Assembly (NCBI GenBank): GCA_030077755.1
Contig: JAQJZZ010000010.1
Location: 6,014,001 to 6,078,000 of the forward strand
Reading direction: 5' to 3'
Length of the DNA stretch: 64,000 nt
Source: Filosporella fistucella
Lineage: Eukaryota > Ascomycota > Leotiomycetes > Helotiales
A model generated the notes under the pieces. It was given only the letters and a program-made list of their open reading frames with translations, searched no databases and was not told the DNA's origin. Shown piece by piece: positions 46,546-58,548 of this stretch. The position numbers and the translations under genes were made by a program. Within the stretch, counting starts at the first letter, position 1; each line of letters starts with the position of its first letter.

Positions 46546-47379
46546 TTCCGTTGCCAGGAAGAGAGATGAGTGTTGGTGGAGTGGGAATTGGTGGGGTCAT
46601 TGAATTTATAGCAATACGATGATATACTTTAAGTCGTGCTAAAATCTGCCCCCACCAACTGTAATATTTAATTCTTTTTTCTGATTTGGGTTTCAAGTGT
46701 AACGCTTCTGAATCAGAAACACGCTGGTTGGTAATCGCTATGATACTACTCAGACAGGCACCATCCCTCCCACCCCCGACTGAAGAGCCTGCGAAAGATC
46801 ATAATGTTTGAATCATTTAAGCCGCAGGTTTCGAGGCTACTGCTAAAAAGTGACTGGCAACCAGATGGTGTTTAAAATTTGTATGCACTATCTATATGCG
46901 TGAGCGTTGAGTCCGGTGAAGTGGCTGGTCGGCAGGTCATGGGCAGGAGTTGTGCGCTTTCTGATTGTTGGTGCAGTTTGCAATAGCCTAATGAGAGGAT
47001 AAAGGATGTCTCCTGAACGCAATCATGATGGCAGGATGATAAGTGGAAATTCCTCTCTGTATATGTGAGCTGAGTGATGGCAGTTGAGAAGAGAGAGCCT
47101 CCTGATACGATATCAGAAATGCTGAGATAAGAGAACTTTAGAGAAGCATTACAGGGGTATTGCTTCCCAGTTCTGGGGCACACTCGTATTATAATCGCCA
47201 GTGCTATTCCTCATAAGATCCATTCGTTTACTAAGAGGTTGAATTGATTCGATTTTCCTTCCTCTGCTTAGCCCATTCACTTTACCGTCTCAGAATCCTC
47301 ACAGAAATGCAGAAGTATGGATCTCCTTCGAGTCTTCTTCTTTCTCTGTCTGGGTATTCCGATGTTGTTAGCAACGTTC
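46546..47379. other. convergent 3' region
   Basis: Between the phosphoesterase and the BTB-derived gene. Minus frames at 46367 and 46872 are antisense or without features. Confidence 0.4.
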
Positions 47380-48003
47380 TCATCGTACGGATGATGAGAC
47401 TGCAGTTACCTCATCGCGATAACCATTTAATTTAGAAACCTCTTCCTTGACGTAGAAATCTTTCGAATTCTTGGTGTAGTCTACAATCTCTTCCGGCTTA
47501 GCCGTGAGTTGTCGGAAACGAGTTGCAAGTTCAATCAGCATATCCTTTAGAAATTGATGTTGTGTTTGCTCAAAACTAGTCGGCTCTAATTCGCGAACGC
47601 AACAGTCAATTAGAAGCCGGCGTAGACGGCTGCCCTTGGAGGTGTTCTTCCAAACATAGTCTATTGAACTAGTAGGGAGACACTTTCGGTCCTCAGAGAT
47701 TCTTTCCACGAAGTCAATCAAGTTATTCTGTAATCGTGGGATTAAGAGCTTGTCTGCGAGAATCCACAGCTCAAGTATAGAGCGCGCCATATCGCCGTCC
47801 GCAGGATCAGGATTGTCCTTCAATTGCTGCGTGTACAACCATTCCGAAAACCGAGTCATCGCTAGGTCATCAATTTTCTCCAAGGTATAAATTGGAATAT
47901 TTGGGAGCGGAAGTGCGAGTCTATACATAGGATGTGAGGACATCAAGTGAATCATGGTCTTTAGTTGACTGAGCTGAATGGGCAGTGTCCAGGTCTGGAT
48001 CAT
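47380..48003 (-). CDS. BTB-derived protein lacking the N-terminal half of the domain
   Basis: Single exon, 207 aa from the ATG at 48003 (the frame is open a little further but without ATG). IYTLEKIDDLAMTRFSEWLYTQQL matches the second half of fungal BTB domains (YTLE...V..F..WLYT). The following helices (LELWILADKLLIPRLQNNLIDF, SSIDYVWKNTSKGSRLRRLL) match the region after BTB in the gene at 5 kb. The VHKE-containing first half of the domain is absent, and no upstream exon providing it was found. May be a truncated paralogue; expression cannot be judged. Confidence 0.6.
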   Translation of the reverse strand: MIQTWTLPIQLSQLKTMIHLMSSHPMYRLALPLPNIPIYTLEKIDDLAMTRFSEWLYTQQLKDNPDPADGDMARSILELWILADKLLIPRLQNNLIDFVERISEDRKCLPTSSIDYVWKNTSKGSRLRRLLIDCCVRELEPTSFEQTQHQFLKDMLIELATRFRQLTAKPEEIVDYTKNSKDFYVKEEVSKLNGYRDEVTAVSSSVR

Positions 48004-48299
48004 TCCCGCTTCAAGGAAGCAAACATTCACAAGAATTTATCTGATCATTCACCGGTACGAGCTCAGAAAGTCCCAAGCAGGGGAAGATGAATGTCAAAAA
48101 TACCATGAGCATAATGGCATCTGAGGAGTTGGAACGCTGCAGAGACGGTGGGCCATTTCCTGTTGACTGTATTCGCGTTTATGATTCTACAACAATCTGC
48201 TGACTAGCTTTGATCACCTCGATTGAATTCGTAAGCTGTTGAAGATGGTAAAATCTTCTGTCTGAAGCTATTCACACGCAAGTAATCTTAGATCTAGCA

Positions 48300-49363
48300 T
48301 CAAAGCCCATCGATCCGCTTTCTCAACTTGCCGATATCCTCTGAGGTCGTCTTGCAGCAGCCACCAACATAAATTGCTTTCCAAACCCCGCGCTCACGGA
48401 CTTGACTTACAATGTCGAACATCGTTTCGTCCCATGGCATCTAATTTGCATCAGCCAACTGAAAAAAGAGAATTCGGGAGGAGGAGTGCATCTTACCATA
48501 TTATCTGCCTCTGTTTTCTTCTCCCATTCCTTGGTAACGGTATTATATACCTCGCCCCTCGTGCCATCCGGATATATCACCAAAGCAGGCCACTCTCCAA
48601 CCTGGCCTTTCTTCACCATCTCTCTAACCGCTGCCTCAAACTCCCCAATCAAGGCTTCTACTTTATTGACTCTCGTACAATTGATACCAATTGCAAAGGG
48701 AACATCGAGTCCTGCTTTCGGGCTCAATAGGCTCGAGACGAGCGTTTCCACGGATGATCCATCCGGCAAGGTAAAGGTCTCCCTGGGGAATACACAGCTG
48801 ATCCAGAAAGGTCGGTCGATATTGAACATTGTCTCCCTAACAGCCAGAACCTCTTTCAGAATAGGAAGAGTCTCGAAGGCGATCACATCAATTGTTTCCC
48901 ACGTCGTGGCGTCAGAGGAAAATACATCGAGTCGCCGTGAATGCCAATCGCGTAAAGTCTCCCTCGTATTATGACCAGAATCATACGCACCGCTGTATTC
49001 GGTGCTAGGTATCATGCTTGCTCCATAAGCACCAAGACTGAGTGCTACCTTGCCCTTTCCATGTCTGCTCTGAAGACTGTTCTTTGCAATCTGTACAGCA
49101 TCTTTCATGTGATTCTTAGCTTCACTTTTACCTATATTTGTTCGAGCAAAGCCTTCAAACGATGCCTGATATGTCGCGCTTAGAATAACGTCAGCGCCTG
49201 CAGATGCAAATGCTGATTGCGCTTTAGTGAGGGTTTCTCGGCCTTCTGGTGAGAGAAGTAGATGCGATGACCAGAGCGGAGTTGAATCGTCAAAGGAACA
49301 AGCGTATTGGTCTGTAAGGGAAGTCCCCAAACCGCCATCTAATAATACCACTGGTGTAGCCAT
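48300..49363 (-). CDS. homocysteine S-methyltransferase
   Basis: complement(join(48300..48440,48497..49363)), 335 aa. MATPVVLLDGGLGTSL is the typical N-terminus. GADVILSATYQAS, FETLPILKE and the zinc ligands in GINCTR and GGCCKT (exon 2) identify the Zn-dependent homocysteine S-methyltransferase family (yeast Mht1/Sam4). It makes methionine from homocysteine using S-methylmethionine or S-adenosylmethionine. Exon 2 is essential, since it holds the paired Cys; unspliced, the frame ends at 48407 without them. The intron has a GTAAGA donor and GGCTGATGCAAATTAG end. Upstream in-frame sequence to 49417 has no supported use. Confidence 0.94.
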
Positions 49364-49574
49364 CTTACTCTTATCGCCGATCGTGGGTGAAGTCAGATGA
49401 AGTCGGGAGTGGGGCAAAGCTGATATTTTTAGCGGCGGGAAGATTTTCTTGGTGGGGCAGGGATCCGTTTGTGTAGCAGACAGTCTTATATCATCTCAAT
49501 GGCAGGACATGAAATATAATTTCTGGGCTCAGAAATCAATAATTACTTGCAAATCACCCTGGAATACTGAACGA

Positions 49575-51517
49575 TCAGTAGATCCTGCCAGTACTTTGCT
49601 TCGGTGTCTTTGCTGCGTTCTTCTTTTTCGTCAAGGATTTTTTTGCAGCTGCCATTTCAGCACTTCTTCGCTTCCGTCTTTTGACAACCCCATGCAGCAG
49701 CTTCGCTCTGCCTTTGGCACCCTTCCTCATGATTTCTCTCCTTTCAGAGAGCGATTTTTTCGACCACATATTTTGAAGTGAAGTCAATGATTGAATGGTA
49801 TCCGTGATGCCGATACTTTTTAGCCACGCACGACGAGTGATAGCGTAATCGCTCCTATCGCCAGCAAAATCCTCGAGACAATAGCCAAATGCCGACTCGA
49901 AAGCATCCCACGTAATATCTCCACGGCTATCGTCCAATTCCGCTGCCTTGCGCATAATTTCCAGTCGTTTTTGCGGCCCTAACATACTCCACGCAACTTC
50001 GGTGCGTTCTTTGACCTTTACTCCAGATTCAGTTTCGGAGGCCTGAAAACAAAAAGGCTGGTGATTAAGGTCGATTGCCGCCAACCATTCCTTTCTCTTC
50101 TCATCAAAACCTTTACTGTTGGAAAACAGTTTATTCTCATGAAGGCAATACTCTTCTTCAAAGTCTGCCCAGAGTGGGATTGGAGGGCTGAGCATCACGT
50201 TCAAGTATGCAGCTTTTTCTTCGACGGACCTGCGTGCGGCAAGCGACAGTGTACTGTACACATTCTCGACAGCTCTCCCCTCTTCCTGAGACTTACATAA
50301 TCGGTAATACTCCTGCTCGATGAGACCCAGATCTTTCAGCCAGAGAGTGCGTTTCGTAATGGTAGCGTCGTAGCCTGTCAATTTACGCTCTGGGATGTTG
50401 AAGAAATGCCATTCAAGTTTGGCGAAAGAGAGGGGTAAAGCAGTTTCAGGCACTGGTCGTAAAGGAAGTAGGCCAGCGGAAAAGTTTTCGTTGTGTCTCA
50501 AATTAACTGCTTTTACCTCCACCCCTCGCCGTACCATGGCTAGCTTAGAGGCCCAAGTATCCTCTGCTTCTTGTTTTTTATAATCTGATACCCATAGTCT
50601 TGAGAAGACAGGTTCCTCGAGCCCAACCTTGACGATCCACATACTCCTGTCCATGCCCGGGGGTAAATATAGATTCTCAAGCTCACCATAGCTCAGATAT
50701 TTTTGAGGACGCAATAGGAACGCATTGAGCTTGATGGCTTCGGATGTAGTCGTAATCGATAGGGGTAGATTATTTGTAACCGGCCCAAGTGGTACTCGCT
50801 GCGAGAGTAATGTCGAGGAAGTTTGAAGAGGAGGGTATTGATGTTGTGCTGAGACACATGCTTGAGCCGTTCGAGAAGGGGGTTGCCGTCCACCACTACC
50901 TAAAGCACTGGTGTACATGGCTTGAGAACCCAGACACGAAGAGTCATATGAGGATTGATTCAGTATTGCCGGTTGTGAAAAGGATGTGGGAGGATAGGTT
51001 TGATGAAATCGATGAGTAGGAGTAGCTTGCGGAAGCATTGCAGAGCTATGTGAGTTTGAAGCGGATGGAGAATGATATTGAGTGGTTTGGGCAGTCGGCG
51101 TTTGGTGAGACATGACTTGTATAGGAGGAATAGATTGGGATCTATGTTTTGCGTTCAGTCATTTGCCCAGTTCAGGAAGAGGTACACCAACATATTTATT
51201 TTCTGTCCACTCATTTCTCTAATCGCATTTGCAATGCCCTCATCAACCCAACCCCGCATAATTTCAATTTCCTTTGCATTCCTCACTTCACTCTCTCTTG
51301 CAATTGCTGCTAGTCCATCACTGTAAAATCCGGCATTCTCTCTTCTATTCGCCAACGACTTTTCAGCTATATGTACTGGTTTTTGTGTTACAATCTCGTC
51401 TCCGCTTGATATACTAATGACTGAACTCCGCCGCTTCTTCGGACTCTCATCTCCGCTCGATATGCTGATGATGGATATGCGACGCTTTATCGACACTTTT
51501 GGAGGATGGCGCGTCAT
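49575..51517 (-). CDS. SIM-containing protein with four degenerate W/R/K repeats, unknown function
   Basis: complement(join(49575..51141,51186..51517)), 632 aa. Exon 1 holds two copies of ISISSGDE (residues 17-24 and 34-41), each with basic residues around, like SUMO-interaction motifs. The junction is phase 2 (GTACCT donor, ACATAG acceptor) and gives NMLV-SQSIPP. A Gln/Ser-rich disordered stretch follows (about 121-230). From about residue 260 four modules recur, each closing with W/Y..L....R.....KA: DTWASKLAMVRRGVEVKA, NVYSTLSLAARRSVEEKA, VAWSMLGPQKRLEIMRKA and NMWSKKSLSERREIMRKG. The closing helix resembles the second half of HMG boxes. The C-terminus is Lys-rich. Probably nuclear. Confidence 0.8.
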
Positions 51518-52778
51518 GCTGTGAAGCGTGAGAATCTTTCTCAGGCCAGTGTTTACAAGGTTTCCCCGCCACGCGTTGAGAATAGCTTCGCGTTGAGAGC
51601 ACTGACCAGGTCACGTGAAATCGCGACCCAAACACGACTTCAGGTGGTGGCAGTCATCTTTCCTTCACTTGCCAATCCCGGACGTTGTCAATTGCCAAAT
51701 GCTCTTGCAGCGCATACCATTGCTGGATCGGACTGCCCAAAATATGTTAGTTCCCGTTCTGCCTATACTCAAAGAGGACAACCCGTCTGGCTGTTCTATT
51801 CCGCCATTGAACCGATGGAACCTCCCCTCGAACTCTCCCTTCAGCAACATCTCTCACGTCAGAAATAACTTGGATATTGTCTTAGACTAACTGGCTGACG
51901 AGCTTGAAGGGGCCGACGCAGGCAGCTCCGAGCCACTAATAGCAGTCAACATGCGCGCCCAACAATGCACTTTTCAATGATTTACATTCAAGACAGAAGA
52001 ATATTCGTGCAGAATTGCTTCCCGAGACTGCATTCCAAGGGTTGTAATCCAGTAGGAACGTTAGGAGGTGGCTTCGCTCCCACCCTTTTTTGTTTCGACT
52101 TAATAGGAAGCGAGTATGGTTAAACGAATGCGTGTAAATGAGACCGCGTTCTTGCTCAGAAGTGGAGTCTATTCTTGACTCTTCGGTACGTACCACCTGA
52201 GCAAGGTTTGATGCACGATGGAAGTTAGTAAGCCGGCAGATATGATCGCCGGCCTCGCTTTCGCTCAAGTGCTCCTTCGCTTGCTCTTTTGAATCTTTTG
52301 CTTTGAACGGGTAAAGGAACCGATTTTGCTTGTTGTTTTAAGAGTATGCCATATTCTTGGATGTATTAGTGATCTCATTTTCATGCTTTCTGATTTCAAT
52401 CTATTCATTTTCGTTGGATAATAACATGATCTTATGTTCTTGAAAATAGCCAATGTAGCTAGGTCTTCAGCATTTTCTGAGAATAATTTTCATGTTATTG
52501 CCTCCTCACCTGGCTTACGAAAGCAGAAGTCTAAAAGAGTCACTTTATTATTAGAGCTGATTCTTGGCTGGCAGTGTAACAAGGCATACAGATCAGATTA
52601 ACATAAGCTTAATCCTAGATCCGTCTATGTTGGTCACTGGTGGTCTTCTGGTTGCATGCTCACATCGGGAATAGTAACAAGCAGAGGCCCTGATCCGATG
52701 GCCTGGTATATCCATATATAATTATCTTATTCTGGTCGTACTTCATTTCTCTCTATCAACATTTTCAACCACGCTGCC
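51518..52778. other. intergenic, no gene seen
   Basis: Shared upstream region of two divergent genes. Frames at 51506-51890 (+) and 51936-52268 (-) lack features. A TATATATAATTATC stretch near 52711 is promoter-like for the next gene. Confidence 0.4.
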
Positions 52779-55700
52779 ATGAAGCGACCCTTTCTCAATC
52801 ATTGCCTTGTGGCAGTGATAATCTTCTTCACAACCATTTCTGTGGTTCACGGAGCTACTCTTGCTTCTCGCGACAGTGATAAGTGGGCAAAACGGTCCGA
52901 CTCCTTTGGTCTTGACCCAAAATCCAACTCATCATTCACCGTACATGCTCGGCAAGGCCCCGACCGTCCAAAATGGCTTCGAATACTGCCTCTTGGAGCT
53001 TCTATCGTGAGAGGCTGGGGCCCCAATGGTGCCCAGACTGATGGCTTTCGCAAGGCACTGCGGGATCGACTCAGGAAGGATGGCTACGAAGTCAATATGG
53101 TTGGGAGCCAGTAAGCCACTCATAGTTGTAGATTTGAATGTATATCTCTTCAAGCTAACTTTACATTTACAGGACGTATCTCGGTGGGATGCGGGACAGT
53201 AATCACGAAGGACACCCGGGTCATCGTGTGGACGAAATTATCAACGACGTCGATGCCACAGCAGGCATGAAGCCAAATGTAGTACTGATCAATGCCGGCA
53301 CCAATGACGCCCAGCAAAATTATGACCAGATGCGTGGGACCTTTGACAGACTCAAACAACTCATCAAGAAAGTGCAGGATATGCATCCTCAGACCACTGT
53401 CGTTCTATCGACAATCTTGATGACTACAAATACAGATGCCAACAATCGAGTCTACAATTTTAATAGACAGATACGTCAGTACATAAATGGCCAAGCTAGT
53501 TCTGGTTACCCAGATGGCAAGATCATTATCGCGGAAATGAACGACGGTGAATTTATCACGCAGAGTCAAATGCAATCAGATGGTATTCATCCGAACGAGG
53601 AAGGCTACCGCCGAATGGCCGCTGTATGGAACAAAGCGATCTCAGAGGCTATCACTAACCGGCATTGGGTTACAGAGGCTCAGGTAAATTGTTCTCCCCT
53701 CCTCCGTGTCCCAGAGACGAGCAAAATCGAAATGGTCTCCTTGGCTGGTCGTTTGGCTAATTATATGACTTCATAGGATAATGGCGTTCCAGATAATGGT
53801 CCTGGTGACAGCAATTGTGAAAAGATCCCGGGTAAGGCAGATGGGCCACATCAAACACAGAAGGGGTATGGCTTCGATGACGGACCATATAGACACACGG
53901 GAGTCAGGGCTGATGTCAGCAACAACAACATACTTCCATTCCCTCGCTATGATGCAGACAAGAAAATTCTGTTTGCGCAGATTGTCAATTCGGGTGGAAA
54001 TCCTGACCCGAAAGGAGCGATTGATGACTTAGTGTATTGGCGGCGGAAGAGCGGCAGAATACCCTTCGTTGAGATAGACTACTACACGAACCATGGAGAT
54101 GGCAAGTTTACTGACCCCCCTATCACCGTTGGTATGCCATTTGATTGTCCCAGCGAGGATATACGGTAGGTTGCTATTTATCTTTGACATGTCGGTATTC
54201 GTATAACTTCTGAGCTTGCTAATCTAACGATCTGGTTTGCAGATTTGCCGACGTCAATGGCGATTCTTTGGATGATTTTCTCTGTATTGGAAGTAACGGC
54301 AATGTGAGAGTTGCAGTCAACCAAAAGTCCGGCTCATCAGCAATTTTCCGTGACGCAGGATTGCACCGAGACCCTGGCCCTGGCTGGGAGAATCGCCATG
54401 TGCGAATTGGAGATATTGATGGTATGTGCTTGTATCTCGGACTTGTAAGGAGTCTGCATACTTTGTGCCTGAAATTGACATCTATGTGACCAGGCGATGG
54501 AAGAGCAGACTACTGCCTCATCGGTGACGATGGCTTCACACACTGCTGGCGTAATGGAGGCCTTGGTGACATTGCCGCATATTGGCAGGAAATTGGCATG
54601 ACCTTTGCACCTAAGGGAAAAGGCGATATTAGAGGGACTAGGTTAGTACGACTGGCTTTGGAGGATCTCTTGATATGACAGCTATACTTACGTGAGTTGT
54701 CGATAGATTTCTCGATTTGAACGGGGATGGCCGAGCCGATTGGGTCTGGGTAGGTGATAAAGGGGACACTGATATCTATATAAACAAAAGAGGACCCGGT
54801 CCGAACGAAGACAGGTATGGTCTTGTACCGTACTGGCAGCGTGCTGAAAGCTTTCATGGCGGCATGGGAGTGGCAGGTGCTCGGGACCGCGTCCATTTTG
54901 CAAGACTGCTTGCCAAAGATGGCTCAGGACGTCGCGATTACGCCTACCTTACAACTGTCGGCTTTCCAGACGTCATAAATGAGTTCATCACGATTGAAAT
55001 CTGGCGGAATGATGGAAAGGGTGGGACTCAGAGCATGAGCGATTTCAACCGATATTGCGATGTGAGTTCTCCGTGTTCGAAAATTCTCCAGTCTGCGTTG
55101 CTGACTTTGTCTCGCTCTTTGCTAGGTCAATGGTGATGGCAAAGATGACTACTTGCATATACGTCCGAATGGAGACATTGAACTCTGGTTGAACATTGGG
55201 CAGCCTCCGGAATGGGGACGACCAGGAGTCATTCAAAATATCGGAGCCATTGACCCTAAGGCAGTACACTTTGCGAAATGGGTATGCAGTGGAGGAATTA
55301 CCCCGTACTTAGAGCACATTTCACTAATGTTATGTTTTATATATTTAGGAAGGAGGAAAGCGTTGCGAGTTGCTCGTCGTAGATAGGTGGTCAGGTAGGG
55401 TCTCAATTCAGCACGACGAGGGCAGCGGAGATAGACCTCATTGGGGTAACCCGACACTACTCGGGCCCGAATTTCGATGCGACCTAGGCTGGGGCGTTGG
55501 CGTTTTCGATATGGCACATCACTTTGCTGATGTCGATGGTGATGGGAGAGCTGACTACCTGTGCATGGAGAAGAATGGCAGGACTTTTGGCATGCTCAAT
55601 GGACGCAATGGCCCACGAGATCTGGGCCAAGTGAAATTCTCGGAGGATAAAGATCGAGCTAATCATCGTTTTGCGGACGTGAACGGAGACGGCAAAGCAG

Positions 55701-57387
55701 ACTTTCTCTGGATTGATAAGTTCAGTGGAGAAGTGCACGTATGGTACAACCAAGGAGTACGAAGCTCACGACCTGCAGATGGAAGTATGATCCAGTGGGA
55801 TCCCAAAGGGGTGCTTTATAACGGCGTCGATCGTGGCCCTAACGAGTATTTCCCGGACTACGATGGCGACGGAAGGGCAGACATTCTTCGTGTCAATCCA
55901 ATCACCAATTGGGCGGAAATCTGGTTTAATAGCTGCCCCCTTGGTACAGGAGGCGATGACCCTGATTCTAATCCAAATCTCCCAAAGTATCCTCCGGATC
56001 CGCCCCCACTGACTTGCCCAGCCGAAGGTAAACCGTGTAGACTTAATCCTCTGGTATGTCCTAGCGACCTGGAAGATAGGTATGATGCACCTGTTGGAGA
56101 CAATGGGTCTCAATTACGCACAAAAAGAAAACGCCATGTGGCTCTGGAACGTCGTGTCGACAAACCTCCAAAATACTGGCCAGTAGTTGGAGGAGTATTA
56201 GCCATTATGCGATATGTTCCGTATCCTTCGGGTGCAGCCAATTATGTTAATCGATGGCAGGCTTTTGGCCGACCAGCGCTGCTGAGATATATCGTTTACG
56301 ATTGGGGAAGCTGCAACGTCGCGACTGATGACCCTAGGATCGAAATTCTGAATGTCGAACGGGATCAAAATGGAATACCGAGAGCACCACCCACTGGCGG
56401 AGACAATGCGGTTCTTCTTCACAGCGACCATGTTTGGGATGTGAGTGATTCGGCACTGACTTCTATGATGACCGTGCTAATACATATTGACAGAGAGGGC
56501 AGCTGCAACGCTTTATTGACGACGCCATTCGGGGTGTCTTGCGATCTGGTAGCAGAGAGAGACTGCCGCCAAATCCACTGTCGGCAGACTTCTTCGCAGC
56601 GGGAACTGGCCTCTGGGACAGGTTTTTCCAAGCCTTGGACAACCATGGATTTGTTGGATTCAATGGTCAAGGTCCGATAGGTGTTGATAGAGGGCGTGGC
56701 TCATCTCGGATTGCGTAAGTGATATCGCCTGTCCTCTGACTACTTAAGCCAAAGCTTATAATACATCACAGAGAATGTGCTGGAAGTGAAAACAACATGT
56801 ATGGCATGGTGATGCTCGAAGAGGATTTAAATCTCGTCAAGGGTCGAGTAATGCAGAACTATGAGCCATACTCAATCGAAGAGAGAGAAGATAACCAATC
56901 ACCATTACGTGAACTGGCTCGCGCTGGTCTCCGCCCGGGGGGTGAAAACTTGCTCAACTACGCGCTGACCCAGATTCGACTCGTTTTTGCCGTGTTCGAT
57001 TATATGAACAGCAATGATGTGTCAACTCGTTTCCTCCGTATCATGGCAGACCACGAAACCGAGTTCCAGAACCTAGAAAATGCAGCGTTTCAAACCTGGA
57101 GACTGGAGCATCCAACTGCCCCAAACCAGGATATCGTAGCTTGGTGGCGTCGCTGGATCGAGGATTCGAACTCCTTGATCGGGTCCAATGCGAGGGAGTG
57201 GGTGAATCGAGCAGTTGAAGCCGTTCGTGAGGAGGTGGAGGCAGCACAAGCTCGACGGGCAGCTGACGGGCTGCCTCCTGCTCATCTCCATACTCGAACG
57301 TTGATAATTCTTGCCGCCATGGTTTCGGACTCGGCTCTCGATCCCATGAGATTGCCAGGTGTTCCACCACCTTCGAACGATAAATGA
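52779..57387 (+). CDS. secreted SGNH/GDSL hydrolase fused to VCBS/FG-GAP repeats
   Basis: Ten exons: join(52779..53110,53173..53683,53777..54165,54243..54421,54494..54641,54707..55061,55126..55281,55349..56440,56494..56714,56772..57387), 1332 aa. Signal-anchor-like N-terminus (CLVAVIIFFTTISVVHG). SGNH hydrolase: LPLGASIVRG (nucleophile Ser 75), INAGTND, DGIHPNEEGYRRMA. Seven calcium loops of the D-x-D/N-G-D type follow (DVNGDSLDDF, DIDGDGRADY, DLNGDGRADW, DVNGDGKDDY, DVDGDGRADY, DVNGDGKADF, DYDGDGRADI), which should form a beta-propeller. After a Pro-rich linker and a KRKRH site comes a C-terminal domain of about 400 residues without known family. Likely an extracellular carbohydrate or ester hydrolase. 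Confidence 0.9.
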
Positions 57388-58548
57388 GTGGGAGAATTAA
57401 TGTGTTCTAGAAGAAGGGTTCCTAGGAAGCATAGATTCATTCGTTTGTCGTTGTCCTATGGACTGTCTTCGTGCCCTCTTAATTTCAAGTGCTGTATGAG
57501 AAGCAAGTTAATATATTATATAAATTAGACTTATGTTAGAAAGATACTGAACACAGAGAGAAAGACACAAGAGAAACAAGAAGCTGTGACTCAGGAATAC
57601 TTATCTTGTTCTTCGTGAAGAGGAAGTGTAAGATCATGTTCGTGCTGAAGTAAGCAGAGCCATTTTCTATCATTTCTCTAAATGAAGCAAGTCCGTCGTT
57701 AGGGGTCATATTGGTCACGAGTCGCTGTTATTTTAGTTAATTCCTCTTCAAAGGTCTTGAAGTTTCCTTATCCAATGAAGACGACGATGGGGTTGTCCTC
57801 ACCGTGGATATTGTAAACAGTACCACAAATAAAACAAATAATGAAGGAGGGTAAGCAGCTGGTGGTCTTCAGTAGTTATGGCATAATTGTCTAAGTGCTA
57901 TGTACAGAAGGTCGAGCCCTGGAATGATATGGAAAAACACTAGAAAATAGCTGAACACGTGCCACACGTGACTAGTACTGATTACAGAGCCTTTTTACAA
58001 TATATGCATTTTATGCGTACTTCCGTAGCTCCTCTTCTTTTTGCGGACCGTCTTGAGTCCGTGAACTGCGAAAAGCCGCCACGAACAAGGTACTCTCGGT
58101 ACTCTCAACCTGGCTGCTGGCACGTTCCCCATACTCACATCCATGTAACTGTAAAGTACTGTACGCCATTTACGCGAGTACGGTGATACGGCAAAAATTG
58201 TTCGTGCTCTCTCTTCGGCCAGCATGTGAATACCATTCCAACTCGTTGTCCTTGCCTGCGCATCAACAATCGGATCTATTTTTCAACTCTTTTGTATCAG
58301 TATGGATTTGAAGATCATCCAGCATGAGCCAGCCCTGCCGCTTGATAATCTCAGTACCGGCGAACCCGGAGCTGGTCGTCCTCAATCTCTCACTCGGCTG
58401 TGTATAAGAACACGAACTCGCTCTTCTCCCTGAGCTGCTTCTCAAACATATATGAATCATCTTGTTCCATTTCGACTACCTTTTTTACGTTTCTCTTCGA
58501 TTGCGCCAGAAACCCTTTGCGCTCCTGTGGTCGTACATTGCGGCCAAG
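57388..58548. other. intergenic, no gene seen
   Basis: 3' UTR of the SGNH gene and promoter of the ABC transporter. Short frames at 57536 (-), 57959 (+) and 58263 (-) look like noise. Confidence 0.4.
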
